A stretch of DNA of 53,119 nucleotides from Kurthia gibsonii (GCF_006539985.1 NZ_BJOB01000017.1:1-53119), one strand, 5' to 3'; counted from the first letter of the stretch, positions 1-9,367 are shown. Numbers and translations are program-made. Notes: a model not told the origin generated them from the letters alone.

Positions 1-292
1 CCAAACAAAAGCTTAAAAATATAAAAATTAATTTCAATCCACATGTAGAACATGACAGTTAAACAATACCTATTTAGTTACTTTTTTAAACATTAATGTT
101 AAATAAATTATAAAAAAACACTATAAGGACAACGATAGTTACGATTATATAAATGAATTGGGTAATTGATAACTTTTTATTTTATTGTTTTGAATTTAAA
201 AATCTAGTAATAAAAACTTACCACAATAGTATGCCTATAAAAGAGCAAAATAAGTAATTTTTTATCAGTGACTGTTTTAAAATCTTCGACAG
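1..292. other. AT-rich gene-free flank beyond the CRISPR trailer end
   Basis: I see no plausible gene here. The stretch is very AT-rich and holds one isolated repeat relic at 31-56, listed separately. It lies on the old, leader-distal side of the CRISPR array. Confidence 0.6.
31..56 (-). repeat. Relic CRISPR repeat, isolated
   Basis: Positions 31-42 read ATTTCAATCCAC, identical to the first 12 bases of the plus-strand form of the array repeat. The element ends in GAC like the repeat, but the stem between is different and shorter (CATGT aga ACATG). It lies 262 bp before the first recognisable array repeat at 293, about four repeat-spacer units. It could be a decayed repeat of the same array or a repeat of another array family. 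The match is visible; its origin is inference. Confidence 0.5.
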
Positions 293-2968
293 TATTCAAT
301 ATGCTCACTCATATAGAGTAAGACTTTAATATCGAAAATTTAAATACACGCGATGGAATTTCAACCCACTCACTGGTAAAGAGTGAGACAGCAACGTATG
401 TAAAAACGACACCAGCACCTGGTATTTCAATCCACTCACTCATAAAGAGTGAGACGTACAGCAGGCTTTGACGTGACATTACGTGTCGCAATTTCAATCC
501 ATTCACTCATAAAGAGTGAGACAAATAGTTTTAACTTTATCCAATCTTTAATTAAATTTCAATCCACTCACTCATAAAGAGTGAGACAGTCAATCGAGGA
601 TCTAAGAGCAGCACAAAAAGCATTTCAATCCACTCACTCATATAGAGTGAGACCATCTACTACACAAACACCAATGCTTCCTTTGTATTTCAATCCACTC
701 ACTCATATAGAGTGAGACTTTGTCATCAGTATATTCAAAGTTGCTGTTTTTATTTCAATCCACTCACTCATATAGAGTGAGACTTAGGGTGTGTAATGCT
801 AAGAAAAATCCAATGCATTTCAATCCACTCACTCATATAGAGTGAGACGAAATTTATAACAAGTGGTACACAGCAGTTCCAATTTCAATCCACTCACTCA
901 TATAGAGTGAGACGTTTTCAAGCATAGAGTTAAGAAAGACAATAATCATATTTCAATCCACTCACTCATATAGAGTGAGACAAAAAGCGGATTTTATAAA
1001 CATCACAGTTTGGAATTTCAATCCACTCACTCATATAGAGTGAGACTCATAGTGACGTAGTTTTTGTTTTTCTCAACACATTTCAATCCACTCACTCATA
1101 TAGAGTGAGACAACAGTGGATTAAAGACATCTTGACGGAGATTTTAATTTCAATCCACTCACTCATATAGAGTGAGACGTGGTTATAACGCACTTACAGT
1201 TAAAAGAGATTTAATTTCAATCCACTCACTCATATAGAGTGAGACGTCATATTGATTTACATGAATACTTTACTGATAATATTTCAATCCACTCACTCAT
1301 ATAGAGTGAGACAAATGAGGCGAATATTTTTATTGCGGCTAATTTAATTTCAATCCACTCACTCATATAGAGTGAGACATAATCCAGCTGCAATTAAACC
1401 GTTTACTGATTTAATTTCAATCCACTCACTCATATAGAGTGAGACATGTAGATGTAGATGATTTAGGTTACAAACCATTAATTTCAATCCACTCACTCAT
1501 ATAGAGTGAGACGATAATGGTGAAGTTAATGATAAAAGTTGTCCAATTTCAATCCACTCACTCATATAGAGTGAGACCAAAATAAACATTTAATTCAGAT
1601 TTTGCTAGTACATTTCAATCCACTCACTCATATAGAGTGAGACGGAAAAAATAAAAGTTTTTGGAGTGATATGTATATTTCAATCCACTCACTCATATAG
1701 AGTGAGACATTTTTTGTGCTGCTCGTAAGTCATCAAGCGATTATTTCAATCCACTCACTCATATAGAGTGAGACTACCGTCACCGAAGTTGACCGACTTA
1801 GATAAACATTTCAATCCACTCACTCATATAGAGTGAGACATTATCGTGGAAGATTTTTTTCCGCCACTGCGCACATTTCAATCCACTCACTCATATAGAG
1901 TGAGACAAAAACCGACGTTTCGAGTGGTTGAAAATTACATTTCAATCCACTCACTCATATAGAGTGAGACAAGAACAGCTAATCAAGTTAGTTAACCAGC
2001 TAGAAATTTCAATCCACTCACTCATATAGAGTGAGACCGTGCTTTGGTATTGCATATCAACACGATGTCCAAATTTCAATCCACTCACTCATATAGAGTG
2101 AGACATTCCTCATAAAATTTAATACTAATCTTCCCTTTATTTCAATCCACTCACTCATATAGAGTGAGACATCGGGGTTAAAAAGAATTCTCTATCTAAT
2201 TACGAATTTCAATCCACTCACTCATATAGAGTGAGACGATGAGTTGAAAGAAAAGGATTATGTATTAATTATTTCAATCCACTCACTCATATAGAGTGAG
2301 ACGCGCTTGTAAACGATGCACGACTCGATGTTACAGTATTTCAATCCACTCACTCATATAGAGTGAGACTGGAACACCATTCCGTTAAAATCTTGAGTTT
2401 TTTCAGATTTCAATCCACTCACTCATATAGAGTGAGACATTTTACTTTTTTAACAAATGTGCTTAATTTTTTATTTCAATCCACTCACTCATATAGAGTG
2501 AGACGGCAAGTGGACGCTGAAACGGACGCGAAAATTAATTTCAATCCACTCACTCATATAGAGTGAGACGAAGGGTACCTCTACTATACAATAATAGAGT
2601 TTGCATTTCAATCCACTCACTCATATAGAGTGAGACAAACAAGGACTGAATTTATTCCCCATATCATTTTATTTCAATCCACTCACTCATATAGAGTGAG
2701 ACATTATTTGTAGTTAAATTCGCATTTACAGTTTCTTATTTCAATCCACTCACTCATATAGAGTGAGACATACGTCCTGTACTAGTTGTACAGAATGATA
2801 TGGGATTTCAATCCACTCACTCATATAGAGTGAGACGTCTGTAATTAATAACATTCCATGCACACACACTATTTCAATCCACTCACTCATATAGAGTGAG
2901 ACTCGGACCGTTCGCACGGAAACACATCGTATCAAAATTTCAATCCACTCACTCATATAGAGTGAGAC
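293..2968 (-). CRISPR. Type I-C-like CRISPR array, about 41 repeats and 40 spacers
   Basis: A 32-nt repeat recurs every 64-69 bp with unique 32-37-nt spacers. On the minus strand it starts GTCTCACTC, contains a 7-bp stem (CTCACTC/GAGTGAG) around ATATA, and ends GTGGATTGAAAT. That 3' end and the length are typical of subtype I-C repeats. Repeats from 622 to 2968 are identical. The four at 358, 424, 491 and 556 carry AAA in the loop or other changes, and the one at 293 has about six mismatches. Degeneracy at the low-coordinate end marks it as the trailer, so the leader is at 2969 and above. No cas gene lies in the window, so processing and interference proteins must be encoded elsewhere. Some spacers read as open codons, for example the ones at 588 and 1709. 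Confidence 0.97.
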
Positions 2969-3130
2969 TGCGATTTTATGTTAAAAAAGAATATAATTCA
3001 TCTTTTTTTATCAAATCGCCTCTTTATTTTACCATATATTATTTTTAATGGTGTTATTTGTTCAATAAATCTCGTTTTTTTGGTGCGAACCTCCCTGGGT
3101 TTTCATGTTCACCTAAGGTTCGCACAAATA
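2969..3130 (-). promoter_or_regulatory. CRISPR leader with conserved-looking inverted repeat
   Basis: This AT-rich stretch lies directly upstream of the newest repeat. It contains a perfect 10-bp inverted repeat, GTGCGAACCT at 3083-3092 and AGGTTCGCAC at 3116-3125, separated by 23 bp. I recall similar GGTTCGC motifs in I-C leaders of other Bacilli, but could not check this. It should hold the pre-crRNA promoter and the integration signals. The outer limit is a guess. Between it and the next gene (3131-3264) I see nothing codable. Confidence 0.65.
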
Positions 3131-3264
3131 AAATTAGAAATAAAAAAACAACGAAGTCTCCTCCATTGTTTACATCTGTTTCAAAATCCCTCTAAACTAA
3201 AAAGGCAAGCGAAGTCGCCTCGTGATGAATGAAGCCCCGCCTTCCTAGAATAATAGGTAATTCG

Positions 3265-3558
3265 TTATTTTGTTAAAGGTTCTTTAAATGTAAAATCGTA
3301 CTTGCGATTAATCTTTGCCGAGATGTTGCCTAAAAATTCTTGAACAGGCATTTTTTCAACTTTTTGCGTGTACCATGCTAACTTAGAGCCATAGCCTTTT
3401 TTGTTGTAGATTACTTGTAGCGGCCAAAAGTTTCCTGTTGCTTGTGTATAATCAAATTTGATATATAACTGCTGCCCTTCTGGACATTCCATAATGACTT
3501 GGTAAACGGTTTTTTTTGTTGCGGGTTCGAATTTCACTTTTCTAATTTTAGTAAGCAT
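3265..3558 (-). CDS. Hypothetical 97-aa protein
   Basis: I do not recognise this protein. It begins MLTKIRKVKF, is basic and has no signal peptide or membrane segment. It contains several aromatic stretches (YIKFDYTQATGNFWPLQVIY and KINRKYDFTF), which suggests a small beta-rich soluble fold. The ATG is preceded by a strong site, GGAGGGG, about 5 nt upstream, which supports it as a real gene. It sits between the CRISPR leader and the tandem paralogues, about 86 bp downstream of the latter and on the same strand, so co-transcription is possible. Being next to a CRISPR leader does not make it a cas gene, and it resembles no Cas family I know. Confidence 0.6.
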   Translation of the reverse strand: MLTKIRKVKFEPATKKTVYQVIMECPEGQQLYIKFDYTQATGNFWPLQVIYNKKGYGSKLAWYTQKVEKMPVQEFLGNISAKINRKYDFTFKEPLTK

Positions 3559-3644
3559 TTAATCCCCTCCACTTCTATTGTACTACAGAAACGTATAAAT
3601 ATAAAAGGAAATGAATTTTTTTATGATTTAATGCTTATCGCCCT

Positions 3645-4121
3645 CTAAATAACACCGTTCACATGATTTTTCAAAATATTAATCTGGTCACGCATCATAC
3701 AGTAATGCTCATTGTCAAAGGCATGACAATCCTGCTTCAAAATCGCCTTATGGTATCTCTCATATTCCGTCACAAAGGCTTCCACAAAATCGTCAAAGCG
3801 ACACTTCATGATCTCAACTGTTTCTCCGTTATATCCTTCGTATCGAGTAATCGTCAAAAGCTTTTGGAAATAAGTAAACGTATATTCAAGTGTACTTTCA
3901 TACATTTCAACTGTAAATTTCGATTTTTCATCGTCATATATTTCGATTAAACCTTTAGCGATTCCGACTAAGGTTGCAGCATGAAAAGTCGATGTGCAAA
4001 ACTCTTTCTCTACACCACTTTGAGAAATCAATATATTCATTCGACAATTAAAATACGTATCCAAACAAAATGGTTTACCCATCATATCCTCATATAATTC
4101 GATTTCAAATTTCATTCGCAT
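3645..4121 (-). CDS. Hypothetical protein, tandem paralogue B (158 aa)
   Basis: A soluble protein of unknown function, starting MRMKFEIELYEDMMG. The start is fixed by AGGAGGTGG about 6 nt upstream of the ATG. It is a duplicate of the gene just upstream (4135-4611). From the MYESTLEYTF motif to the C-terminus (86 residues) only three residues differ, while the first 72 residues are clearly diverged apart from the shared EFCTSTFHA segment. The coding regions are 13 bp apart, and the Shine-Dalgarno site overlaps the stop region of the upstream copy, so the two are surely co-transcribed. The protein is rich in acidic residues, Cys and Tyr and has no signal peptide. The mosaic pattern resembles families kept by gene conversion, such as polymorphic immunity proteins, but nothing in the sequence shows that function. 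Confidence 0.75.
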   Translation of the reverse strand: MRMKFEIELYEDMMGKPFCLDTYFNCRMNILISQSGVEKEFCTSTFHAATLVGIAKGLIEIYDDEKSKFTVEMYESTLEYTFTYFQKLLTITRYEGYNGETVEIMKCRFDDFVEAFVTEYERYHKAILKQDCHAFDNEHYCMMRDQINILKNHVNGVI

Positions 4122-4134
4122 GAATTTCCACCTC

Positions 4135-4611
4135 CTAAATCACACCGTTCACATGATTTTTCAAAATATTAATCTGGTCACGCATCATACAGTAATGCTC
4201 ATTGTCAAAGGCATGACAATCTTGCTTCAAAATTGCCTTATGGTATCTCTCATATTCCGTCACAAAGGCTGCCACAAAATCGTCAAAGCGACACTTCATC
4301 ATCTCAATCGTCTCTCCGTTATATCCCTCATAACGAGTAATCGTCAAAAGCTTTTGGAAATAGGTAAACGTATATTCAAGCGTACTTTCATACATTTCAA
4401 TCACAAATGGTTGTTGTTTCTGCTCATACATGTTAACTAAGCCCTCCGCAAGATCTAATAAAATAGATGCATGAAACGTCGATGTACAAAACTCTTCCAT
4501 ACGATTATTTTTTTCTATGTACATATTGATTCGGTCCAAAAAATAACTACGTACTTCAAATGGTTCATCTAACATATCTTCATAAGGTTCAATTTCGAAT
4601 CTCATTCGCAT
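4135..4611 (-). CDS. Hypothetical protein, tandem paralogue A (158 aa)
   Basis: First gene of the tandem pair. By alignment with the downstream copy the start is the ATG giving MRMRFEIEPYED, which makes both copies exactly 158 residues. An in-frame GTG nine bases further upstream is possible. A weak AGAGTGA site precedes the ATG. The C-terminal 86 residues nearly match the downstream copy and the DNA copies are offset by 490 bp, which indicates either recent duplication or ongoing homogenisation. The N-terminal half differs (for example SYFLDRINMYIEKNNRMEE). No membrane segment, signal peptide or known motif is seen. Confidence 0.75.
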   Translation of the reverse strand: MRMRFEIEPYEDMLDEPFEVRSYFLDRINMYIEKNNRMEEFCTSTFHASILLDLAEGLVNMYEQKQQPFVIEMYESTLEYTFTYFQKLLTITRYEGYNGETIEMMKCRFDDFVAAFVTEYERYHKAILKQDCHAFDNEHYCMMRDQINILKNHVNGVI

Positions 4612-4919
4612 ACACTTCACTCTTTTCCATATAGCATACTTAATAAATGATATGTTTACATAAAATTCATTATCTATTATATAGTATTTTTTACTATATT
4701 AAACAATTAGTTATCAAATTGTAAGCGAATTAAGAAAATCAGTTCTTTTTTACTGTTCAATAATATAAAAAAACAGACTCATCATTCTTAGAATATGAAT
4801 CAAGTATCTCAATTAGACTAGATTGAAAAACCAAATTCCTCTTTTATAACATACTAATTATCTGAATTTTATTTATAGCTCTTGTGGTCAAAAATGTGAT
4901 CAAATTAGAAAAACAACAC
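4612..4919. other. AT-rich intergenic region, promoter of the paralogue pair expected
   Basis: No open frame of interest is visible. The stretch must contain the promoter for the minus-strand paralogue pair, but I cannot point to a convincing -35/-10 pair. It separates the accessory CRISPR region from the core odh genes. Confidence 0.5.
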
Positions 4920-4948
4920 AAAAAAAGCCCCCGATTTCTCGGAGGCTT
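4920..4948 (-). terminator. Intrinsic terminator after odhB
   Basis: On the minus strand AAGCCTCCGA and TCGGGGGCTT form a 10-bp stem, with one G-U pair, closed by a GAAA loop and followed by a run of T. Confidence 0.9.
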
Positions 4949-4995
4949 TCTCTTTTTCTCTATTTCAAGAAGTCACTCAAAGCCTTGGAATGGTA

Positions 4996-5036
4996 GTCAA
5001 GCCAAGTGCGCAAACGTCCTGTTTGCAAGGCTTGAC
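4996..5036 (-). other. Two-stage hairpin in the odhB 3' UTR
   Basis: GTCAAGCC (4996-5003) pairs perfectly with GGCTTGAC (5029-5036). Inside it GCAAAC (5010-5015) pairs with GTTTGC (5021-5026) around a five-base loop. It has no T run, so it is not a terminator itself. It stands between the odhB stop codon and the real terminator. A role as an RNA stabiliser or processing site is possible but unproven. Confidence 0.7.
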
Positions 5037-5059
5037 CAACCTTCATCCGTCGGCAGTGA

Positions 5060-6316
5060 TTAACCTTCTAATAATAAATCTTCTGGGTTTTCGATTAAAT
5101 CTTTAACCATTTTTAAGAAACCAACAGACTCTTTACCGTTGATGATACGGTGATCGTAAGATAATGCTACGTACATCATTGGGCGTAATTCGATTTCGTC
5201 GCCTACAGCGATTGGGCGTTTTACGATGTTGTGCATACCAAGGATTGCAGCTTGGTCACCATTGATGATTGGTGTAGACATTAATGAACCGAAGATACCA
5301 CCGTTTGTGATTGTGAATGAACCACCTTCAAGGTCAGATAATGCTAATTTTTTGTTACGTGCTTTTACTGCTAACTCAGCAATGTCTGCTTCGATTTCAG
5401 CAAAGTTTTTGCGATCTGTGTCACGTACGTTTGGTACTACAAGACCGTCTGGAGTTGATACCGCTACACCTACATCATAGAATTTGTTGTAGTGGATTTC
5501 GTCACCAACGATTTTAGCGTTAACAGCTGGGTACTTTTTAAGTGCTGCTGTTACAGCTTTTGTGAAGAATGACATGAAGCCCAGTTTTGTACCGTCATGG
5601 TTTTCCATGAAAGCATCTTTCTTGCGGCTACGAAGTGCCATAACTGCTGTCATGTCGATTTCGTTGAATGTTGTAAGCATCGCAGTGTTTTGTGATACTT
5701 CTAATAATTTACGAGCAGCAGTTTGTTGACGACGTGTCATTTTCACTGCTTCTACACGAGAATCATCTACAGCTTTAGGAGCTGGAGCTGCTGATGTAGC
5801 TTGTGCTGCAGGAGCCGCTGGAGCTGTACCGTGCGCAGCTACGTCTTGTACACGTACGCGACCTTGTGGATCTACTGGTGATACAGCAGCAAGATCGATT
5901 CCTTTTTCACGTGCTAATTTACGAGCAGCTGGTGAAGCGATAATGCGTTCGTTTGAAGATGTTTCTTCTACTACTGGTGCAGCTGGTGCTGGAGCAGCTT
6001 TAGGAGCTTCTTCTTTTGGTGCTTCTGGTTTTGCTTCTTCTTTTGGCGCTTCTTCTTTTGGTGCTGGAGCAGAACCTGTTGCATTTGCGTCAACGCGTGC
6101 GATAACAGCGCCTACTTCTACAACATCGCCTTCTTGTGCAAGGATTTCAGTTAAAACACCTGCTTCTTCTGAGATGATTTCAGCGTTTACTTTATCTGTT
6201 TCAAGTTCAACGATGAATTCGCCTTTTTCTACAGAGTCGCCCACTTGTTTTACCCAGCGTACGATCTCACCTTCTGTAATAGATTCTGCTAATTCTGGTA
6301 CGATAATGTCAGCCAT
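5060..6316 (-). CDS. odhB: 2-oxoglutarate dehydrogenase E2, dihydrolipoyl succinyltransferase
   Basis: This is the E2 core of the 2-oxoglutarate dehydrogenase complex, which moves the succinyl group from E1 to CoA in the TCA cycle. The N-terminal lipoyl domain (about residues 1-77) carries the lipoylated lysine in ETDKVNAE (K42). An Ala/Pro/Glu-rich linker follows, then the E3-binding domain (about 125-160, [15 protein letters not shown]), a second linker and the acyltransferase domain (about 190-418). The catalytic histidine sits in [11 protein letters not shown] (H389). The length of 418 aa is normal for Bacilli. It lies 31 bp behind odhA in the usual odhAB operon, and the E3 gene is not in this window. 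ATG start with a GGAGGAAA-type site. The linkers make the DNA locally repetitive, which is normal for E2. Confidence 0.97.
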   Translation of the reverse strand: MADIIVPELAESITEGEIVRWVKQVGDSVEKGEFIVELETDKVNAEIISEEAGVLTEILAQEGDVVEVGAVIARVDANATGSAPAPKEEAPKEEAKPEAPKEEAPKAAPAPAAPVVEETSSNERIIASPAARKLAREKGIDLAAVSPVDPQGRVRVQDVAAHGTAPAAPAAQATSAAPAPKAVDDSRVEAVKMTRRQQTAARKLLEVSQNTAMLTTFNEIDMTAVMALRSRKKDAFMENHDGTKLGFMSFFTKAVTAALKKYPAVNAKIVGDEIHYNKFYDVGVAVSTPDGLVVPNVRDTDRKNFAEIEADIAELAVKARNKKLALSDLEGGSFTITNGGIFGSLMSTPIINGDQAAILGMHNIVKRPIAVGDEIELRPMMYVALSYDHRIINGKESVGFLKMVKDLIENPEDLLLEG

Positions 6317-6347
6317 TTTAAATTTCCTCCTTCAATATGATGAACGA

Positions 6348-9143
6348 TTATTTAGATACTGCTTCTTCAATCACTTTTGTTTGTGCTACTTTGAATGAAT
6401 CTGGATCTCCCTCAGCTGGTGAAGAATGTTCCCCACGACCTACATAGCGAATTTCGTGATCGCCTTCTAACTCGCGTAAGTAAGGATCAGCGAATGACCA
6501 AGAACCCATGTTTTTCGGTTCTTCTTGCGCCCATGCAAGTGTTTTTACATTTGGATATTTTTCAATGATTGCTTGAATTTTTTCAGATGGGAATGGGTAT
6601 AACTGTTCAACACGTACTAAGTGTAAGTGCTCATATCCTTTTCCTTCTCCTACTTTTTCTGCAATATCAATTGCCATTTTACCAGATGCAAAGACAAGTT
6701 TCTCTACTTTTTTCGCATCTTTACCTGTTACAGGATGCTCAATGACCGTTTCGAATTTACCATTCGCTAGTTCATCTACATCAGCTGCTACGATTTGGTT
6801 ACGTAGTAGTGATTTTGGTGATACTAATACAAGTGGACGAATTGCTTCTGTATTTAACATTGCTGCTTGGCGACGTAATAAGTGGAAGTAGTTCGCTGCG
6901 CTTGAAAGGTTTGCGACTGTCCAGTTATTCTCTGCTGATAATTGTAAGAAACGTTCTAAACGAGCAGATGTATGCTCAGAACCTTGTCCTTCAGCTGCGT
7001 GTGGTAATAAGATAACTAAACCTGATTTAACGCCCCATTTCGAACGTGAAGCTGAAATGAAGTTATCGAAAATAACTTGTGCCATGTTGGCGAAATCACC
7101 ATATTGCGCTTCCCAAATTGCTAGGGCGTTTGGATTTTGAATGTTGTAACCAAATTCGTATGAAAGAATTGACCCTTCTGATAATGGGCTATTAATTGCA
7201 TCGAATGAAGCTTTCGCACCTGAGATGTGGTGTAACATTGTTAACTCGTTACCATTCTTCTCATCGTGTAATACTAAGTGACGATGTGCGAATGTACCAC
7301 GTTGTACATCTTGACCTGAAATACGTACTGGGTGACCGTCTTGGATGATGGTACCGAATGCAAGTGTTTCTGCATGACCCCAATCGATTTTACCTTTGCC
7401 TTCGAATGGATCTTGACGACGGCTTAAGATTTTACCTAACTTTTTGAATACGTTGAAGTCTTCAGGGAACTGAAGTAATTCAGCATTCATTTTTGTTAAG
7501 CGTTCTTTTTCAACGGATGTATCAACTTCTGGGAATCCATCAAGTACAACTTGTGGTACTGAATGATCTGGTTCTGCACCTTGTCCAGCTGATTTTACAA
7601 CGTCTAATTCTGCTTGTAATTTTGCTTTAATATCTGCTTGTAGTTGTTGTACATCTGAATCTGTTACAACACCTTCAGATACTAATTGTTTACCGTATAA
7701 TGCACGCACTGTATCGTGATTATGAACAATATTGTACATTTCTGGGTTTGTAATCATTGGTTCATCCATTTCATTATGACCATAACGGCGGTAACCGATT
7801 AAGTCAACAACGATGTCTTTACCAAATTTCGCGCGGTATTCAACTGCGAAACGTGCAACTTGAATTACAGCTTCAGGTGCATCAGCGTTTACGTGTAATA
7901 CTGGGATTTCGTAACCTTTTGCAGAGTCTGAAGAGTAAACAGTTGAACGAGAATCATAGCGTTCTGTTGTGAAACCAATCATGTTATTAGCGATGATGTG
8001 TACAGAACCGCCTGTTGTGAATCCTTTTGTTCCTGCATAGTTGAAGCCTTCTGTTACAACGCCTTGACCAGCGAACGCTGCGTCACCATGCACTAAGATT
8101 GATACTGATTTAGAAGTATCTTGTACAGGTAAACCTGGTTTTGATGTATCTTCTTGAACAGCGCGTGTTGCACCGTTTACAACAGGTGATACAACTTCTA
8201 AGTGTGATGGGTTGTAAGCTAATGATACGCGACTACCATTGTCTGCTTTATATGTTGCACCTAAGTGATATTTCGCATCGCCAGACCAGCCTTTTGTTAC
8301 AACAAGTGAGCCGTCTTCTGGTACGAATAAATCGCTTGGTACGTGTGCAAAGTCTGCCAACATCATTTTGTATGGTTTGTGAACGTTATGTGTTAACACA
8401 TTTAGACGACCACGGTGTGCCATACCGATTTGAACATCTTTTGTACCTTTTGTTTCAAAACGTTTGATTAATTCATCAATTAATACAACTAAAGAGTCAA
8501 CACCCTCGATTGAGAAGCGTTTTACGCCGACAAAAGTTTTGTGCATGAATTGTTCAAAGCCTTCAACATTGTTTAACATGTTTAATACAGCTTTTTTCTC
8601 ATCCGCAGTTAATGCGCCATTGAGTGAACCGCTTTCAATCTTAGTTTGAATCCACTCTTTTTCTTCTTGTCCAACAACTTGGTTGTATTCAAATGCAATT
8701 TTACCTGTGTAAATTTCTTTCAAGTAGTTGATTGCATCTAAACCGTTGCGTACACCTGCAGGTACTTCTTTGATAAGTGCAGAAGCTGGAACTTCGATTA
8801 GATCTTGATCTGTAAGACCGTAAGTTGCTGCTTCAATACGCTTCGTATCTCTTGCTTGATTGTGAAGTGGGTAAATGTCTGCTGCTAAGTGACCAAAGTT
8901 ACGAATTGCATCAGCGTATTTAACCGCTGTAAGAATTGTTGTAATATTACCTGATGAAGCAACTGCTGCTACTTCTGATCCGTCTTGTGCTGCTGGAGCA
9001 ACTGGCGCACCGTATTGTTCAAATAATGCTACTAATTCTGCATCTACTTCCTCTGGTGATGTTAAGTATAGGTCATACATATCCATCACATAGCCAAGGT
9101 TAGGTCCTGAAAAAGCAGCCCATGGTGAAACGTTGTTTGACAT
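6348..9143 (-). CDS. odhA: 2-oxoglutarate dehydrogenase E1 component
   Basis: The thiamine-diphosphate-dependent E1 decarboxylates 2-oxoglutarate and reductively succinylates the lipoyl group of OdhB. The product begins MSNNVSPWAAFSGPN and is 931 aa, close to the Bacillus enzyme. I chose the ATG at 9143 because GGAGG stands 7-8 nt upstream. An in-frame ATG 15 bp earlier would put that site inside the gene. Visible features include the ThDP-binding region (HRGRLNVL and the GDAAFAGQGVVTE segment near residue 360), the GYRRYGHNE motif, and the C-terminal transketolase-like domain (VILLPHAAEGQGSEHTSARLERFLQL). It is first in the operon. The 220 bp upstream must contain its promoter, but no strong sigma-A match is seen. 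Confidence 0.97.
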   Translation of the reverse strand: MSNNVSPWAAFSGPNLGYVMDMYDLYLTSPEEVDAELVALFEQYGAPVAPAAQDGSEVAAVASSGNITTILTAVKYADAIRNFGHLAADIYPLHNQARDTKRIEAATYGLTDQDLIEVPASALIKEVPAGVRNGLDAINYLKEIYTGKIAFEYNQVVGQEEKEWIQTKIESGSLNGALTADEKKAVLNMLNNVEGFEQFMHKTFVGVKRFSIEGVDSLVVLIDELIKRFETKGTKDVQIGMAHRGRLNVLTHNVHKPYKMMLADFAHVPSDLFVPEDGSLVVTKGWSGDAKYHLGATYKADNGSRVSLAYNPSHLEVVSPVVNGATRAVQEDTSKPGLPVQDTSKSVSILVHGDAAFAGQGVVTEGFNYAGTKGFTTGGSVHIIANNMIGFTTERYDSRSTVYSSDSAKGYEIPVLHVNADAPEAVIQVARFAVEYRAKFGKDIVVDLIGYRRYGHNEMDEPMITNPEMYNIVHNHDTVRALYGKQLVSEGVVTDSDVQQLQADIKAKLQAELDVVKSAGQGAEPDHSVPQVVLDGFPEVDTSVEKERLTKMNAELLQFPEDFNVFKKLGKILSRRQDPFEGKGKIDWGHAETLAFGTIIQDGHPVRISGQDVQRGTFAHRHLVLHDEKNGNELTMLHHISGAKASFDAINSPLSEGSILSYEFGYNIQNPNALAIWEAQYGDFANMAQVIFDNFISASRSKWGVKSGLVILLPHAAEGQGSEHTSARLERFLQLSAENNWTVANLSSAANYFHLLRRQAAMLNTEAIRPLVLVSPKSLLRNQIVAADVDELANGKFETVIEHPVTGKDAKKVEKLVFASGKMAIDIAEKVGEGKGYEHLHLVRVEQLYPFPSEKIQAIIEKYPNVKTLAWAQEEPKNMGSWSFADPYLRELEGDHEIRYVGRGEHSSPAEGDPDSFKVAQTKVIEEAVSK

Positions 9144-9367
9144 GAGAATAACCTCCAAGTTTTTTGCCTAGTGGCATCTTTCCAATAGTTATAATAATAA
9201 TATGAAAATCCACTGTATATTTTACCAATTATATCTCCTTGCATGTAAGCGAATTCTTTTAGCAATTAGATATAATATTTTTTTCCCCTTCAATCTTACT
9301 ACTCTTCACAAAAAATACAATATTTTTTATCAAATTCAGCAAATTTGGACTTGAAACACGTAATTAC

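Noticed and set aside
309-2956. Short frames inside the CRISPR array (for example 309-506, 2363-2566 and 2750-2956) with repeated SEWIEI or STHSYRVR
   Set aside because: They are translations of the CRISPR repeat and spacers, not genes.
2978-3232. 84-codon frame on the plus strand in the CRISPR leader
   Set aside because: No ribosome site, antisense to the leader transcript, low-complexity sequence; it is part of the leader.
3131-3264. Possible remnant of cas2 upstream of the leader
   Set aside because: No recognisable Cas2 peptide in any frame.
3663-4440. Plus-strand frames at 3663-3950 and 4120-4440 that resemble each other
   Set aside because: They are antisense shadows of the duplicated minus-strand genes.
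5943-6398. Long Ala/Gly/Ser-rich plus-strand frame opposite odhB
   Set aside because: It is the antisense of the repetitive lipoyl-linker region of odhB.
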